Shown here one piece after another: positions 1-8,527 of a stretch of DNA of 64,000 nt (positions are counted from its first letter, which is position 1; each line of letters starts with the position of its first letter). The stretch covers positions 1,426,001-1,490,000 of the forward strand of contig OZ244832.1 of assembly GCA_965220485.1 (NCBI GenBank). The letters run 5' to 3'. The translations under genes were made by a program, and so were the position numbers. Source of the stretch: Aldehydirespirator sp965220485 (GTDB lineage: Bacteria; Actinomycetota; Acidimicrobiia; Acidimicrobiales; Aldehydirespiratoraceae). The notes below the pieces were generated by a model. The model was not told the DNA's origin. It worked only from the letters and a program-made list of their open reading frames with translations, and ran no database searches.

Positions 1-191
1 CACAGCGCGGCTCCTCTGGCGCTGTTGGACACCTCAGCCCGAGCCGCCGCCAGCGGCCAGCGCGCCCACCAAAGATGCAGCGTTGAAGGATGCCCACGCC
101 GAATCGACTTCTCCCGCGCCGCCTCGCGGTTGATCGCCGCCGACGGCAGCGCCACCTCAATCAGCTTCGGCCTGTACCCGGGATCGCTCAC
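1..191 (-). CDS. DUF1156-type DNA methylase, N-terminal fragment at the window edge
   Basis: From a GTG at 191 the minus strand is open for 63 codons to the window edge. It reads RPKLIEVALPSAAIN and then REKSIRRGHPSTLHLWWAR, which is the N-terminal block of DUF1156-containing adenine-specific DNA methylases (COG1743). These are large enzymes often found in defence islands. After this block the family normally continues RRPLAA.RAV.F, but here it reads WPLAAARAEVSN, so the similarity fades within the last 15 codons seen. The gene may therefore already be broken, or may simply continue outside the window. It is divergent from the plus-strand gene at 312, with an AT-rich spacer between. The family assignment rests on motif recognition only; the remaining domains, including the catalytic motifs, are not in view. 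Confidence 0.55.
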   Translation of the reverse strand, partial: MSDPGYRPKLIEVALPSAAINREAAREKSIRRGHPSTLHLWWARWPLAAARAEVSNSARGAAL

Positions 192-244
192 CAGCCGCCA
201 CCGTACCCGAAGCCACTAGGCGGCTACGCGACCGAGCCCTCCAG

Positions 245-311
245 CCTCGCAGAGTCAAATATATTCAAATAGAGTGTTGTATATGAATACTCGGCTGGTA
301 CATACGATGCC
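245..311 (+). promoter_or_regulatory. AT-rich divergent promoter region
   Basis: This stretch is markedly AT-rich (ATATATTCAAATAG, then TTGTATATGAATAC) within otherwise about 67% GC DNA. It lies between the minus-strand methylase fragment (start 191) and the plus-strand gene starting with TTG at 312. The near-palindromic GTATATGAATAC could be an operator or contain a -10 element. I cannot assign exact -35 and -10 boxes. Confidence 0.3.
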
Positions 312-728
312 TTGCCAGACTCCTACTACAACCGCTACCCGGAGAGGTACGAGGCGGAGTTGCTCGCCGCCCGTCGAGCCGGAGTGGTGCCCGTCGAGGT
401 CCCGGGGGCGGCGTTCGATGCGCTTGCCGCCGAGGGCGAGACGATGATCTACGTGGTCGTTGGCGGCCGCCTGCTGGTCTCGAAGAGGCGCTCGCTGGGT
501 GAGCACATCACCCATACCGTTCTCGCCCACGGCGGGCCCGTGCAAGCGGCAGGAGAATTCAACATCGGGTGGCAGCAGGGCGCCAGGGTGGTGACGGCGC
601 TCAACAACGCGAGCGGTCACTACCAGCCGGCAGGGGACAGCTTGGCAGTCGCGCGGGAGGCCTTCGAGACGCGGGGAATGCCGGTCAGGCCTGACGGTGT
701 GTGGCACTACGATTGGAGGGGATCATGA
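312..728 (+). CDS. 138 aa protein of unknown function, coupled to the large downstream gene
   Basis: The frame starts with TTG at 312 (MPDSYYNRYPERYE) and ends with a TGA whose bases overlap the ATG of the next gene (ATGA at 725-728), so the two are translationally coupled and probably work together. The protein is soluble, with no signal peptide or membrane segment. The most distinctive stretch is ALNNASGHYQPAGDSL near residue 100, followed by a C-terminus WHYDWRGS. An SGHY-P motif of this kind occurs in some toxin-like domains, but I cannot name the family. The alternative is a small accessory or immunity-type partner of the 1459 aa protein. Start choice is uncertain; an ATG at 307 is in another frame. 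Confidence 0.6.
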   Translation: MPDSYYNRYPERYEAELLAARRAGVVPVEVPGAAFDALAAEGETMIYVVVGGRLLVSKRRSLGEHITHTVLAHGGPVQAAGEFNIGWQQGARVVTALNNASGHYQPAGDSLAVAREAFETRGMPVRPDGVWHYDWRGS

Positions 729-3700
729 CTGCCATCGACTCGGCTCAGACGCAGACCGTGGAGTCGGCCTTGGTGCGGATGGCCAGCGCGACGGATGAGC
801 ACGAGCTGGAGGCAGCGTGGGTGGCCGGTCTTCGCGGTCTGCGTGACCCTGATGACCGCCACCGGATCCTCGCGGCGGCTGGTCGCCGGATGCACGTCTT
901 CGACGAAGTGGTTGACGACCTTCTCAGGCGCCACTGGCTCGAGGACGTGGTCCACGAGGTCCGTGTGCGGGGTGGCCGGCCGCTGGGCGAGAAACTCGCC
1001 GCGGTCATGATGACAGAGGTCAGGGAGGCTTTCGCTCGTGCCGATGCCGACCTGGCTGCGCTGCGGAAGGCGGTCGCGGCAGGGCACGGCATGCACGACT
1101 TCTCAGCTCAGTCACCTCTGGCCGCAGCAAGGCTCTGTGATCTCGGCCGGATGGCAGAGCGACTGCGCGGCACCGAGTTGATGGCGCTCGTGCCCGCAGA
1201 GGACGCACGTCTGGCGAGGGAGCTTGCTGACTCGTGGGCTTTCAGGAACCGCCTGCTCGTGGCGGTTCCAGCGCCACTGCGGGTGGACCGCGACGATCTG
1301 CTCGATTGGGCGAGGTCGCGCGCGGCCGAGAGCGAACTGCCGCGGCTGCTACGCATGCTCGTCGCCGAGACCGCACATGCCACGAAGATTGACTTTCCTG
1401 CGGGCACCAGCGTCGCGGCGTCGGGATGGGACGGGATCGTGGAGTGCTTTGAGGGGAACCAGTTCGTCCCCGAGGGCCGTTCGGGCTGGGAGGTGTCCAC
1501 CCAGCAGTCTGGCTCCGACGCAAAAGCGCAAAGCGACTACCGCAACCGCATCGAGGATGTTGCGCCAGAGCAGCGCCACGACATGGACTATGTGGCGGTC
1601 TTGTGCGCTCCATGGACCAAGGCGCGGGCCTTCGAACAGGAGAAGCGCTCGCTCTGCGACTTCCGGTCGGTGAGGGCGCTCAACGTCGACGCTCTCGAAA
1701 GCTGGCTCGAGTGTGCCCCCCATTCGACGGTCTGGCTGCGCGAGTTGATGGGCAAGCCGGTTGTCGGAATCAACCTGCTATCGGCATGGTGGGCGAAGTG
1801 GCTGGAGTCAACGTCGCCGGCGTTGGATGCGGGCGTGGTACTGGCCGGTCGCGACGATCAGGCTGTAAGGCTGCGAGACCGCTGCCAACTTCTTCGTGGT
1901 GGCGTCATCACCATCGGCGGCCAGATCCACCGCGATGAGGTCCTCGCGTTCGTCGCGGCTGCACTGGTGTCGCCTGATGGTCCGTCCCCTTGCTCGACCG
2001 ATGCCCTCTATGTGGACGATCATGACACCGTCAAGAGTCTGCTAGCGGCAGAGGTACTCTCGGTATCGAGTCCGCGCGCGCCGGCCCTGACGGTCGTCGT
2101 GCCCTCCGCCGATTTCGCCGAGCACCTGCCTGCTGGGAGCAGGCATCGGATGATCGTTCCAGTCCCCGGCGGCTCACAGGCCGAGATCGTCCTAGAGGCA
2201 GCGGACTCCGCTGTGGTGGCCGGACGGTTGCGAGCCGCAGGCGCGGACTCCGACGATGCCCACGAACTCGGGAGCCTCGCACGGATGAGCCTGATGGCGC
2301 TCCGACGCCATCTCGCCGTCAGCCCCGAGGTGCACAGACCGCAGTGGGCTACGGGGCCGGTCGCTGAAACTCTGAGGCGGAGCCTGCTGCTCAACAGCTG
2401 GGATCAGAGCCGCGCCGGCGACCGCGAGGTCGTGGAGCGCTTCGTGGGACGCTCGCACGAAGATACGGCCGAGACGTTAAACAACCTCGACAGCGGCGAT
2501 GCCCCGATGATCCTCACCGGCGAGATCAGGCACGTCGTCTCGCCGACGGACACCTGGATGCTGCTGGACCATCATCTCACCCCCGCTGACATCGAGGCTC
2601 TTGGCGAGGTCGTGCACGATGTGCTGACCGAGCCCGATCCGCTGTACGGCACTACCGGGCTCGAACGGCTGCAGGCCCAGTACGACTGCGTGAGGGCGAA
2701 GTACTCGTCATGGATTAAGCGGGGCGTCGCGACCACACTCGCCCTGCTCGGCAGCCGACATCCGACACTGCTTGGGTCGGCCTCGCCCGCGTCGACCGCC
2801 GCATCGGGAATCGTGTGGAGAATCCTCAGGTCCGCCAACGAAGACGCTAGCCCGAGGACCTGGGACGCCGTGGTTGAGGTTCTGCCGCTGCTAGCTGAAG
2901 CAAACCCCGAAGCGGTGCTGTCCAGTCTGCGGACCTGCCTGTCCGAGCGGCAGGCGTTCGCGGAAGCGATGTTCGAAGACGGTAGCGACGACGGCTTCGG
3001 CTTCCCGGCGCCCTCGGCTCATCTGCGAGTCCTCGAGGCGCTGGAGTTCCTGGCCTGGTCGCCTGACCACGTCGAGGCCGCCGTCGACATGCTCGCCGGT
3101 CTCGCGGCGATAGACCCTGGCGGCGGATGGGCCAACCGGCCCGCGGGAAGCCTCGCTTCGATCATGTGCCCAGGGAGTCCCAACACCTGCGCCAGCATTC
3201 AGGAGCGACTAGAGGCGATCGCGATGCTCCGCAAGCGGCACGGCCCGGTGGCCTGGAAGCTCATGCTGTCGATGCTCCCGAACGAGCACCGCGTCCAGTT
3301 CCACAAGAGCGGGCCTCACTACCGCGACTGGAAGCGCGCCGAGCCCGTCGTGACACCTGCCGAACAGGCCGACGTAGTTGCCGCGACAGCGGACATGCTC
3401 CTCCAAGACGTCGGCGACGATCCCAAGCGATGGGCGGCCCTGATCGGACGCGTCACCGGCCTACCCGACATAGCGCGAAGCGAAATGATCGCCGCATTGC
3501 GCCAGGTCGTGGACGCCGGACCCGATGAAGAGTTCAAGTCGCTGGTGTGGCCGACCCTGCGGGAGATGGTCGATCGCCACCGCGAATTCCACAACACCCA
3601 GTGGGCGCTGCCCGAGACCGAAATAGCGTCGTTCGACGCGCTCGCGGAGTGCTTGCGTCCCATGGCACCCGAGATCGCCTACGGGCAGCTGTTCTCTTCA

Positions 3701-5104
3701 GGCCTGACATTCATCGACGGGGCGAGCGTGGTGGGTGACCGGAGGGCCTACGAGGAGGCGGTAGCGGTACGACAGGACGAAGCCACCGGAGCGATCCTGC
3801 ACTCCGGCGGGGTCAGTGCCGTACTCGAGTTCGCCGAGAGGATCGAACAGCCGGGCATGGTCGGTGATTCTCTGGCACGCCGAGGTGAGAACCTGGATGA
3901 AGCGGTGCTCGGCGCGATGCCGGATGCGCCCCCCGCCATTACGTGCGTTGCATTGCGCTACTTCGAGTGCCGCTTCGCAGAGTTCGGATGGGAGGGCGTC
4001 GACCGGCTGCTCGCGGATCATGGCCTGTCACCGCAAGTAGCCGCTGACCTGCTTCGAGCTGTCCCTGCCGCAGAGTTGCCTTGGAGGCGAGTCGATGCCC
4101 TAGGCCACGAGGTCGCAGCCGAGTACTGGACCCGGGTCGGCTGCTACGAGACCGGGCCTCCAACCGAACTGAGCGAACTGGTGGAGGTGTCGCGCCGACT
4201 GCGGGAGGCGGGACGCATTGATATGGCGCGGACCGTGCTGGTGCATCAGCCTGGCTCCTTCGAGTCAGAACTTGACTTCGCCGAGGAGGCCGCGGCTTGC
4301 CTCGATCTGTGGGTCCTGCAAGAGGCTGACGGGAAGCCCGCCTACGGCGCGATGGTCGCCTGGGAACTGACCAGCCTGATCAAGGCGCTCGACCAACATC
4401 GCGAGCATCTCGGCACCGAGCGGGTGGCGAGAATCGAATGGCTGTACTTCCCGTTGCTCGGCCACGGTCCGGACTTCAAGGCGCCGAACCTGTATCGGGA
4501 GATGGTGCGTAGCCCCGAGTTCTTCGCATGGATGGTGGAGTTGGCGTACAAGCCTGCGTCAGCGTCCCTCGGCGAGGAGTGGGCACCGAGCGAGGAGCAG
4601 CGCCGGATGGCTGTCAACGCCCATGATGTGCTGCATTCCTGGCCAGCCTCGACTTTCGCTCCCGGCCTCGACGGTGAGGGCCGAGTCGATGCCGGGCTGC
4701 TTGACGAATGGATCGACCGCACGCGCGAGCGGGTAACTGAGATCGATCGCGTGCAGATAGGCCACACCATGATCGGCGCCGCCTTAGCTGCGTCTCTACC
4801 AGATCCCAACGACGAGTGGCCCAGTACTGCCGTCCGCGACCTCATCGAGCGCCTGCAGAACGATGACCTTGAGAAGGGTCTAGCGGTGGCGATCTTTACC
4901 CAGCGGGGCATTACAAGTCGCTCTCCCACCTCTGGGGGCGCTCAAGAGCGCCAACTCGCCAACGCCTACAAGGAGCGAAGCAAGCGACTCAGCGCGTGGC
5001 CCCGCACCGCAGCCATCTTCGCAGGCCTGGCCAGCGACTACACGCACATCGCCGAAACGTACGACCGAGAAGCCGAAGCCAACCGCCGCGGCCTGCCCCT
5101 CTGA
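725..5104 (+). CDS. 1459 aa protein with an N-terminal nuclease-like segment, probable defence gene
   Basis: The start is the ATG at 725, preceded by GGAGGGG at 715-721; a longer frame from 701 lacks such a site. Residues 1-225 are helical. Residues about 233-258 read GWDGIVECFEGNQFVPEGRS followed by GWEVSTQQ, a pattern resembling restriction-endonuclease-fold (Mrr-like) domains in which the acidic residue and the WE pair contribute to the active site. Residues 330-440 (ALNVDALESWLE, then VVLAGRDDQAVRLRDR and a Ser/Thr-rich region) look like a degenerate NTPase-like segment without a clear GxxxxGK[ST] P-loop. The remaining roughly 900 residues are alpha-helical and repeat-like, with no membrane segment. 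A large scaffold joined to an N-terminal nuclease is a common layout for STAND/Avs-like or other sensor-effector defence proteins; that function is inference. Its 3' end abuts a broken helicase-like fragment, suggesting insertion. Confidence 0.7.
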   Translation: MTAIDSAQTQTVESALVRMASATDEHELEAAWVAGLRGLRDPDDRHRILAAAGRRMHVFDEVVDDLLRRHWLEDVVHEVRVRGGRPLGEKLAAVMMTEVREAFARADADLAALRKAVAAGHGMHDFSAQSPLAAARLCDLGRMAERLRGTELMALVPAEDARLARELADSWAFRNRLLVAVPAPLRVDRDDLLDWARSRAAESELPRLLRMLVAETAHATKIDFPAGTSVAASGWDGIVECFEGNQFVPEGRSGWEVSTQQSGSDAKAQSDYRNRIEDVAPEQRHDMDYVAVLCAPWTKARAFEQEKRSLCDFRSVRALNVDALESWLECAPHSTVWLRELMGKPVVGINLLSAWWAKWLESTSPALDAGVVLAGRDDQAVRLRDRCQLLRGGVITIGGQIHRDEVLAFVAAALVSPDGPSPCSTDALYVDDHDTVKSLLAAEVLSVSSPRAPALTVVVPSADFAEHLPAGSRHRMIVPVPGGSQAEIVLEAADSAVVAGRLRAAGADSDDAHELGSLARMSLMALRRHLAVSPEVHRPQWATGPVAETLRRSLLLNSWDQSRAGDREVVERFVGRSHEDTAETLNNLDSGDAPMILTGEIRHVVSPTDTWMLLDHHLTPADIEALGEVVHDVLTEPDPLYGTTGLERLQAQYDCVRAKYSSWIKRGVATTLALLGSRHPTLLGSASPASTAASGIVWRILRSANEDASPRTWDAVVEVLPLLAEANPEAVLSSLRTCLSERQAFAEAMFEDGSDDGFGFPAPSAHLRVLEALEFLAWSPDHVEAAVDMLAGLAAIDPGGGWANRPAGSLASIMCPGSPNTCASIQERLEAIAMLRKRHGPVAWKLMLSMLPNEHRVQFHKSGPHYRDWKRAEPVVTPAEQADVVAATADMLLQDVGDDPKRWAALIGRVTGLPDIARSEMIAALRQVVDAGPDEEFKSLVWPTLREMVDRHREFHNTQWALPETEIASFDALAECLRPMAPEIAYGQLFSSGLTFIDGASVVGDRRAYEEAVAVRQDEATGAILHSGGVSAVLEFAERIEQPGMVGDSLARRGENLDEAVLGAMPDAPPAITCVALRYFECRFAEFGWEGVDRLLADHGLSPQVAADLLRAVPAAELPWRRVDALGHEVAAEYWTRVGCYETGPPTELSELVEVSRRLREAGRIDMARTVLVHQPGSFESELDFAEEAAACLDLWVLQEADGKPAYGAMVAWELTSLIKALDQHREHLGTERVARIEWLYFPLLGHGPDFKAPNLYREMVRSPEFFAWMVELAYKPASASLGEEWAPSEEQRRMAVNAHDVLHSWPASTFAPGLDGEGRVDAGLLDEWIDRTRERVTEIDRVQIGHTMIGAALAASLPDPNDEWPSTAVRDLIERLQNDDLEKGLAVAIFTQRGITSRSPTSGGAQERQLANAYKERSKRLSAWPRTAAIFAGLASDYTHIAETYDREAEANRRGLPL

Positions 5105-5332
5105 GCACCGGCGCTTTCGGAGTTCCGCGACCTCGACCTCCAGCTCCTCGGCGGTGCCGGCCGCAGTGGCGGCGTCGATCACGACGTCCTCGAGGTCCTC
5201 GCGCTCGGCGTCGCCGTAGTCGTCGAAGTCGAAGTCGTCCAGGTCGGCGATCTTCACTCCCTTGGGCAGGTCGATCACCGGCACCGGCTGGCCCGAAGCG
5301 GCAAGGCGGCGAAGTGCATCCCTCGCCAACAT
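5105..5332 (-). pseudogene. Fragment of a helicase-like gene directly behind helY
   Basis: An ATG at 5332 follows the helY TAG stop without a gap (TAGATG). The frame reads ARDALRRLAASGQPVPVIDL, then an acidic block (DLDDFDFDDYGDAERED) and AGTAEELEVEVAELR before it runs into sequence antisense to the 1459 aa gene. The last segment resembles the region between helicase motif V/VI and the C-terminal domain of SNF2-type helicase-related proteins. Coding character disappears close to 5105, exactly where the plus-strand island gene ends, so the original gene was probably cut by insertion of that island. Family assignment is tentative. Confidence 0.45.
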
Positions 5333-7519
5333 CTAGGCAGTACTGGAATCAGCCAGCTCGACGGTGCCCGAGAGGGCCACCACTCCCCTGTTCAGTGCCT
5401 CGACCGCCTGCTGCGAGGCCGCGGCGGTGCCGGGGTCGGGGGCCACCGCGGCGATCCGGCGGGCGAGGTCGATCACCTGCTTGACGTTGCGCACGAAGTC
5501 GCCGGCCGAGAACCCCTCGTCCTGCAGCGCCTCGAACGGCTCTCCGGCCGCCCAGCGGTGGGCCGCAGGCCCGAAGCCGGTCTCCAACGGCCGGGTGCGG
5601 CCCACACCGAAGCTTCGCTCGGTCCGGTGCAAGTCCTCGAGGGCGGCGCCAATGCGGCGCAGGCGGCGATAGGCGGCACCGGACGGGATCCACACCTCGG
5701 GCCGCGCGCCCGGCGAGCGATGCTCGTAGGTGAACGCAGACAGCACCGACGCCAGTTCGGGCGGCGCCAGACCGTCGAGCAGCCCGCCCGACAGTGCCTC
5801 GGCCACGGCCAGGTCGGCCTCATGGAAGATGCATGAGACCAGCGATCCTGAGGCCGTGAGGGTCCAGCCGTCCAAGTGACCCCGCTCGCGCAGGACTGCG
5901 GCCACCCCATCGAATCGCCGGGCCAGGTCAACACGCGACGAGCCAGCGTCGGCTTGGTACTGACCGAAGGAGCGGCCCATCAGGTCGCGGGCCTCGTCCG
6001 CGGGCATGCGCATCAGCAGGCCGGCCACCATGTTGTAGGTCGGCCTGAAGGCCGATCGCAACTCGAAGGATCGGCTGGCGGCCAGCTGGGCTACCTGCTC
6101 GAAGGTGCTGTCCGGCGACCAGAGCGCCACCGCCCAGCCAGCCTCGTCGATGCCGCGCCGTCCGGCCCGGCCGGTGAATTGGGTGTACTGGGCGGCACTG
6201 AGTGGGACCGTGCTCTGGCCGTCGTACTTGACGGGCTTGTCGATCACGACGCTGCGGGCGGGCATGTTCACGCCCAGGGCCAGCGTCTCGGTGGCGAAGA
6301 CCACCTTCACCAGGCCCTCGGCGAAACACTGCTCCACCGTCTCCTTGAACACCGGCACCATGCCGGCGTGATGCGACGCGATGCCCAAGCGCAGCCGATC
6401 AGCCCATCGCCGAGCTCCGAGCGCGGCGAGGTCGGCCTCCTCGAGGCTGGCTAGGCGGGCTTCGACGAGATCGTCGATGCGCCCCGATTCGGCGTCATCG
6501 GTGTATCGGGCACCGTCGCGGACCAAACGGGCCACAGCCTGGTCACATCCCTTGCGGCTGAACACGAACCAGATAACGGGCAGCAGGCCGCGCTGCTCCA
6601 GTTCGTCCAGCAGGTCGACGCGCCGAGGCGGCCGCCACAGGCTCCGGCTCTGCCCCCGACGCCCGGCACCACCCGAACCACGCGTCCCCCGACGCCCCGC
6701 ACCACTCGAACCACCCCGACCCGAACCACCGGAACCACCCGCACCACCCGGCCCCCGGCCCCCCGAACCACCCGCACCACCCGGCCCCCGGCCCCCCGAA
6801 CCACCCGCACCACGCGGCCCCCGACGCTGCGGACGATCCGCGCCGCGGTGATCCTGCGAAGCCGCGGGGAGATCGAAGCGGCGCCCTTCGGGATTGGGCC
6901 TGCCGTCGACGAGGGTGGGCACGAGCTGCACCGAGTCGCTGCGGCGGCGGCCCACGGCGTAGAGGTTGGTCAGCGGCACCGGCCGCCGCGACTCCTCCAC
7001 CACCGCGGTCGGGCCGCGCTCCTGCTTGAGCCAGTCACCCAGTTCCTGGTGGTTTGAGACCGTGGCCGACAGGCACACCAGCACCACGTCGGGGGGCAGA
7101 TGCAGGATCACCTCCTCCCACACCGGCCCGCGATAGGGGTCCTGCAGAAAGTGGACCTCGTCGAGCACGACCGCGCCGAGCCGGGCGTCCACCGCTTCCG
7201 CGTAGAGCATGTTCCGCAGGACCTCGGTGGTCATCACCACGACATCGGCGTCGCCGGCGATGACGTTGTCGCCGGTCAGAAGGCCCACCCGTTGCGGGCC
7301 GAGCCGGCTGCGCAGGTCGCGGTACTTCTGGTTGGAGAGGGCCTTGATGGGCGTGGTGTAGAAGGCCCGTCTGCCCGCGGCGAGGGCCAGGTCGACAGCA
7401 TGGTCGGCCACCACCGTCTTGCCCGAGCCGGTCGGCGCGCTCACCAGCACCGACCGTCCAGCGTCCAGGTGCTCGATGGCGCGGCGCTGGAATTCGTCGA
7501 GGACGAATTCAGGGGCCAT
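5333..7519 (-). CDS. helY: Ski2/Mtr4-like DEVH-box RNA helicase HelY
   Basis: The protein of 728 aa is the actinobacterial HelY-type superfamily 2 helicase. Starting at ATG 7519 (MAPEFVLDEFQRRAIEHL) it shows the Q-like motif, Walker A APTGSGKT (residues 28-35), the DEVH box in VVLDEVHFL, LSATVSN, and motif VI in FTGRAGRRG. The C-terminal DSHCT-like helical domain (GFSAGDFVRNVKQVIDLARR) is present and the protein is complete, though shorter than the usual roughly 900 aa. An in-frame extension upstream of 7519 comes from a dispersed repeat and was not used; GAGGAGG lies about 14 nt before the chosen ATG. In actinobacteria helY follows tatC in the pafABC-tatAC cluster, as here. Unusual: a Gly/Arg-rich low-complexity insert at about residues 230-290, between the RecA-like domains. 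Confidence 0.93.
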   Translation of the reverse strand: MAPEFVLDEFQRRAIEHLDAGRSVLVSAPTGSGKTVVADHAVDLALAAGRRAFYTTPIKALSNQKYRDLRSRLGPQRVGLLTGDNVIAGDADVVVMTTEVLRNMLYAEAVDARLGAVVLDEVHFLQDPYRGPVWEEVILHLPPDVVLVCLSATVSNHQELGDWLKQERGPTAVVEESRRPVPLTNLYAVGRRRSDSVQLVPTLVDGRPNPEGRRFDLPAASQDHRGADRPQRRGPRGAGGSGGRGPGGAGGSGGRGPGGAGGSGGSGRGGSSGAGRRGTRGSGGAGRRGQSRSLWRPPRRVDLLDELEQRGLLPVIWFVFSRKGCDQAVARLVRDGARYTDDAESGRIDDLVEARLASLEEADLAALGARRWADRLRLGIASHHAGMVPVFKETVEQCFAEGLVKVVFATETLALGVNMPARSVVIDKPVKYDGQSTVPLSAAQYTQFTGRAGRRGIDEAGWAVALWSPDSTFEQVAQLAASRSFELRSAFRPTYNMVAGLLMRMPADEARDLMGRSFGQYQADAGSSRVDLARRFDGVAAVLRERGHLDGWTLTASGSLVSCIFHEADLAVAEALSGGLLDGLAPPELASVLSAFTYEHRSPGARPEVWIPSGAAYRRLRRIGAALEDLHRTERSFGVGRTRPLETGFGPAAHRWAAGEPFEALQDEGFSAGDFVRNVKQVIDLARRIAAVAPDPGTAAASQQAVEALNRGVVALSGTVELADSSTA
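6650..6840 (-). repeat. Gly/Arg-rich low-complexity insert inside helY
   Basis: Short imperfect repeats encode units such as RGPGGAGGSGG, repeated about three times, followed by further Gly-Ser-Arg tracts. The DNA is dominated by runs of CCCGGCCCCC type. The insert sits between the first RecA-like domain and the strand beginning LLPVIWFVFSRKGCD, in a surface linker, so the helicase frame is kept. RGG-like tracts often bind RNA; that role here is inference. Confidence 0.8.
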
Positions 7520-7535
7520 GCGGATAAGGCTGCCA

Positions 7536-7661
7536 CCTCCTCGCGGTGCTGCGTCGCGTTTTCCGCTCCTGTTCGCTGCGCTCACGGGCCGCTCGGGCCA
7601 CGGCCTCGCTCAGCGCCACACAAGGATCCTCGAGAAACTGCGGCTTTATCGCTCGGCCTCT
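7536..7661 (-). repeat. Dispersed intergenic repeat, copy 1
   Basis: This is a copy of the family whose core reads GTTCGCTGCGCTCACGGGCC on the plus strand, followed by GCTCGGGCCACGGCCTCGCT. It ends with CGCTCGGCCTC and lies between the tatC stop (7678) and the helY start (7519). Compared with the other copies it has one change (CTCCTGTTCG for CTCTTGTTCG). Confidence 0.85.
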
Positions 7662-7677
7662 GGCCCCACGGCGGTGG

Positions 7678-8505
7678 TCACGACTCGGCCGCTTCACGCT
7701 TCCGGCGTCGGCGGCGGGCGAGCACGCCCCAGAGGATCGATATCTCGTAGAAGGCGTACATGGGAATGGACAGCGCCATCAGCGTGAAGGGATCGCCGCT
7801 GGGGGTTATGACGGCCACGAGCACCACGATCCCCACGACCGCGTAGGAGCGGATCTTGCGGAGGGTCCGGTTCTCGACGATACCCATGGCTTGCAGCCCG
7901 ATGAGGGCGATCGGGAACTGGAAGGCGATGCCGAAGGCCACCATCATCTTGACCACGAAGCCCAGGTACTGCTTCGGGCTGAACAGCGACACCAGGTCGG
8001 GTCCGCCGATGTCCTTCAGGAAGTCGAGGGCCCGGGGCAGGCTCCAGTAGGCCAGCGCCACGCCCGTGAAGAACAGCAGTACACCCGCAGCCACGAACGA
8101 GATTGCGTACCGCTTCTCGTGGCGGTACAGGCCGGGCGCGATGAAACGCCACCCCTGCCACAGCAACACCGGCATCGCCAGCGCGAAGCCAGCGTACCCG
8201 ACCAGGGTAATCCGCACGTTGAAGGGTTCGAGGGGGCTGGACACGTAGAGGTTGCAGCCACCGTTGGAGCCGAACAGGGCGGAGTCGATCCGCTCCTCGA
8301 CGGGGAAGGTCTTGCAGTACGGCTCGAGCAGCAAGTCGAGAATGAACGGGTACAGGATCCAGCAGGCCACCCCGCACACGGCTACGGCCAGGACCGACTT
8401 GATCAGGCGGTTGCGGAGCTCGGCCAGATGCTCCATGAGCGTCATGTGGCCGCCCGCGTCCTGCTCCGTGCGCTCTGCTCCGTTGTTGTCGTCGGCGTCG
8501 GCCAT
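7678..8505 (-). CDS. tatC: Twin-arginine translocase subunit TatC
   Basis: A 275 aa integral membrane protein beginning at ATG 8505. After a hydrophilic N-terminus it carries the family signature MTLMEHLAELRNRLIKS and six hydrophobic segments, with the conserved cytoplasmic loop SPKQYLGFVVKMMVAFG and the ITPSGDPFT motif before the last helices. TatC recognises twin-arginine signal peptides and, together with TatA-type subunits, exports folded proteins across the cytoplasmic membrane. It lies 22 bp behind tatA in the same direction, the normal actinobacterial tatA-tatC pair between the paf genes and helY. The length is close to the family norm; the basic C-terminal tail (LARRRRRKREAAES) faces the cytoplasm. 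Confidence 0.96.
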   Translation of the reverse strand: MADADDNNGAERTEQDAGGHMTLMEHLAELRNRLIKSVLAVAVCGVACWILYPFILDLLLEPYCKTFPVEERIDSALFGSNGGCNLYVSSPLEPFNVRITLVGYAGFALAMPVLLWQGWRFIAPGLYRHEKRYAISFVAAGVLLFFTGVALAYWSLPRALDFLKDIGGPDLVSLFSPKQYLGFVVKMMVAFGIAFQFPIALIGLQAMGIVENRTLRKIRSYAVVGIVVLVAVITPSGDPFTLMALSIPMYAFYEISILWGVLARRRRRKREAAES

Positions 8506-8527
8506 GTGGAACGTTGTGGCGTGCTAG

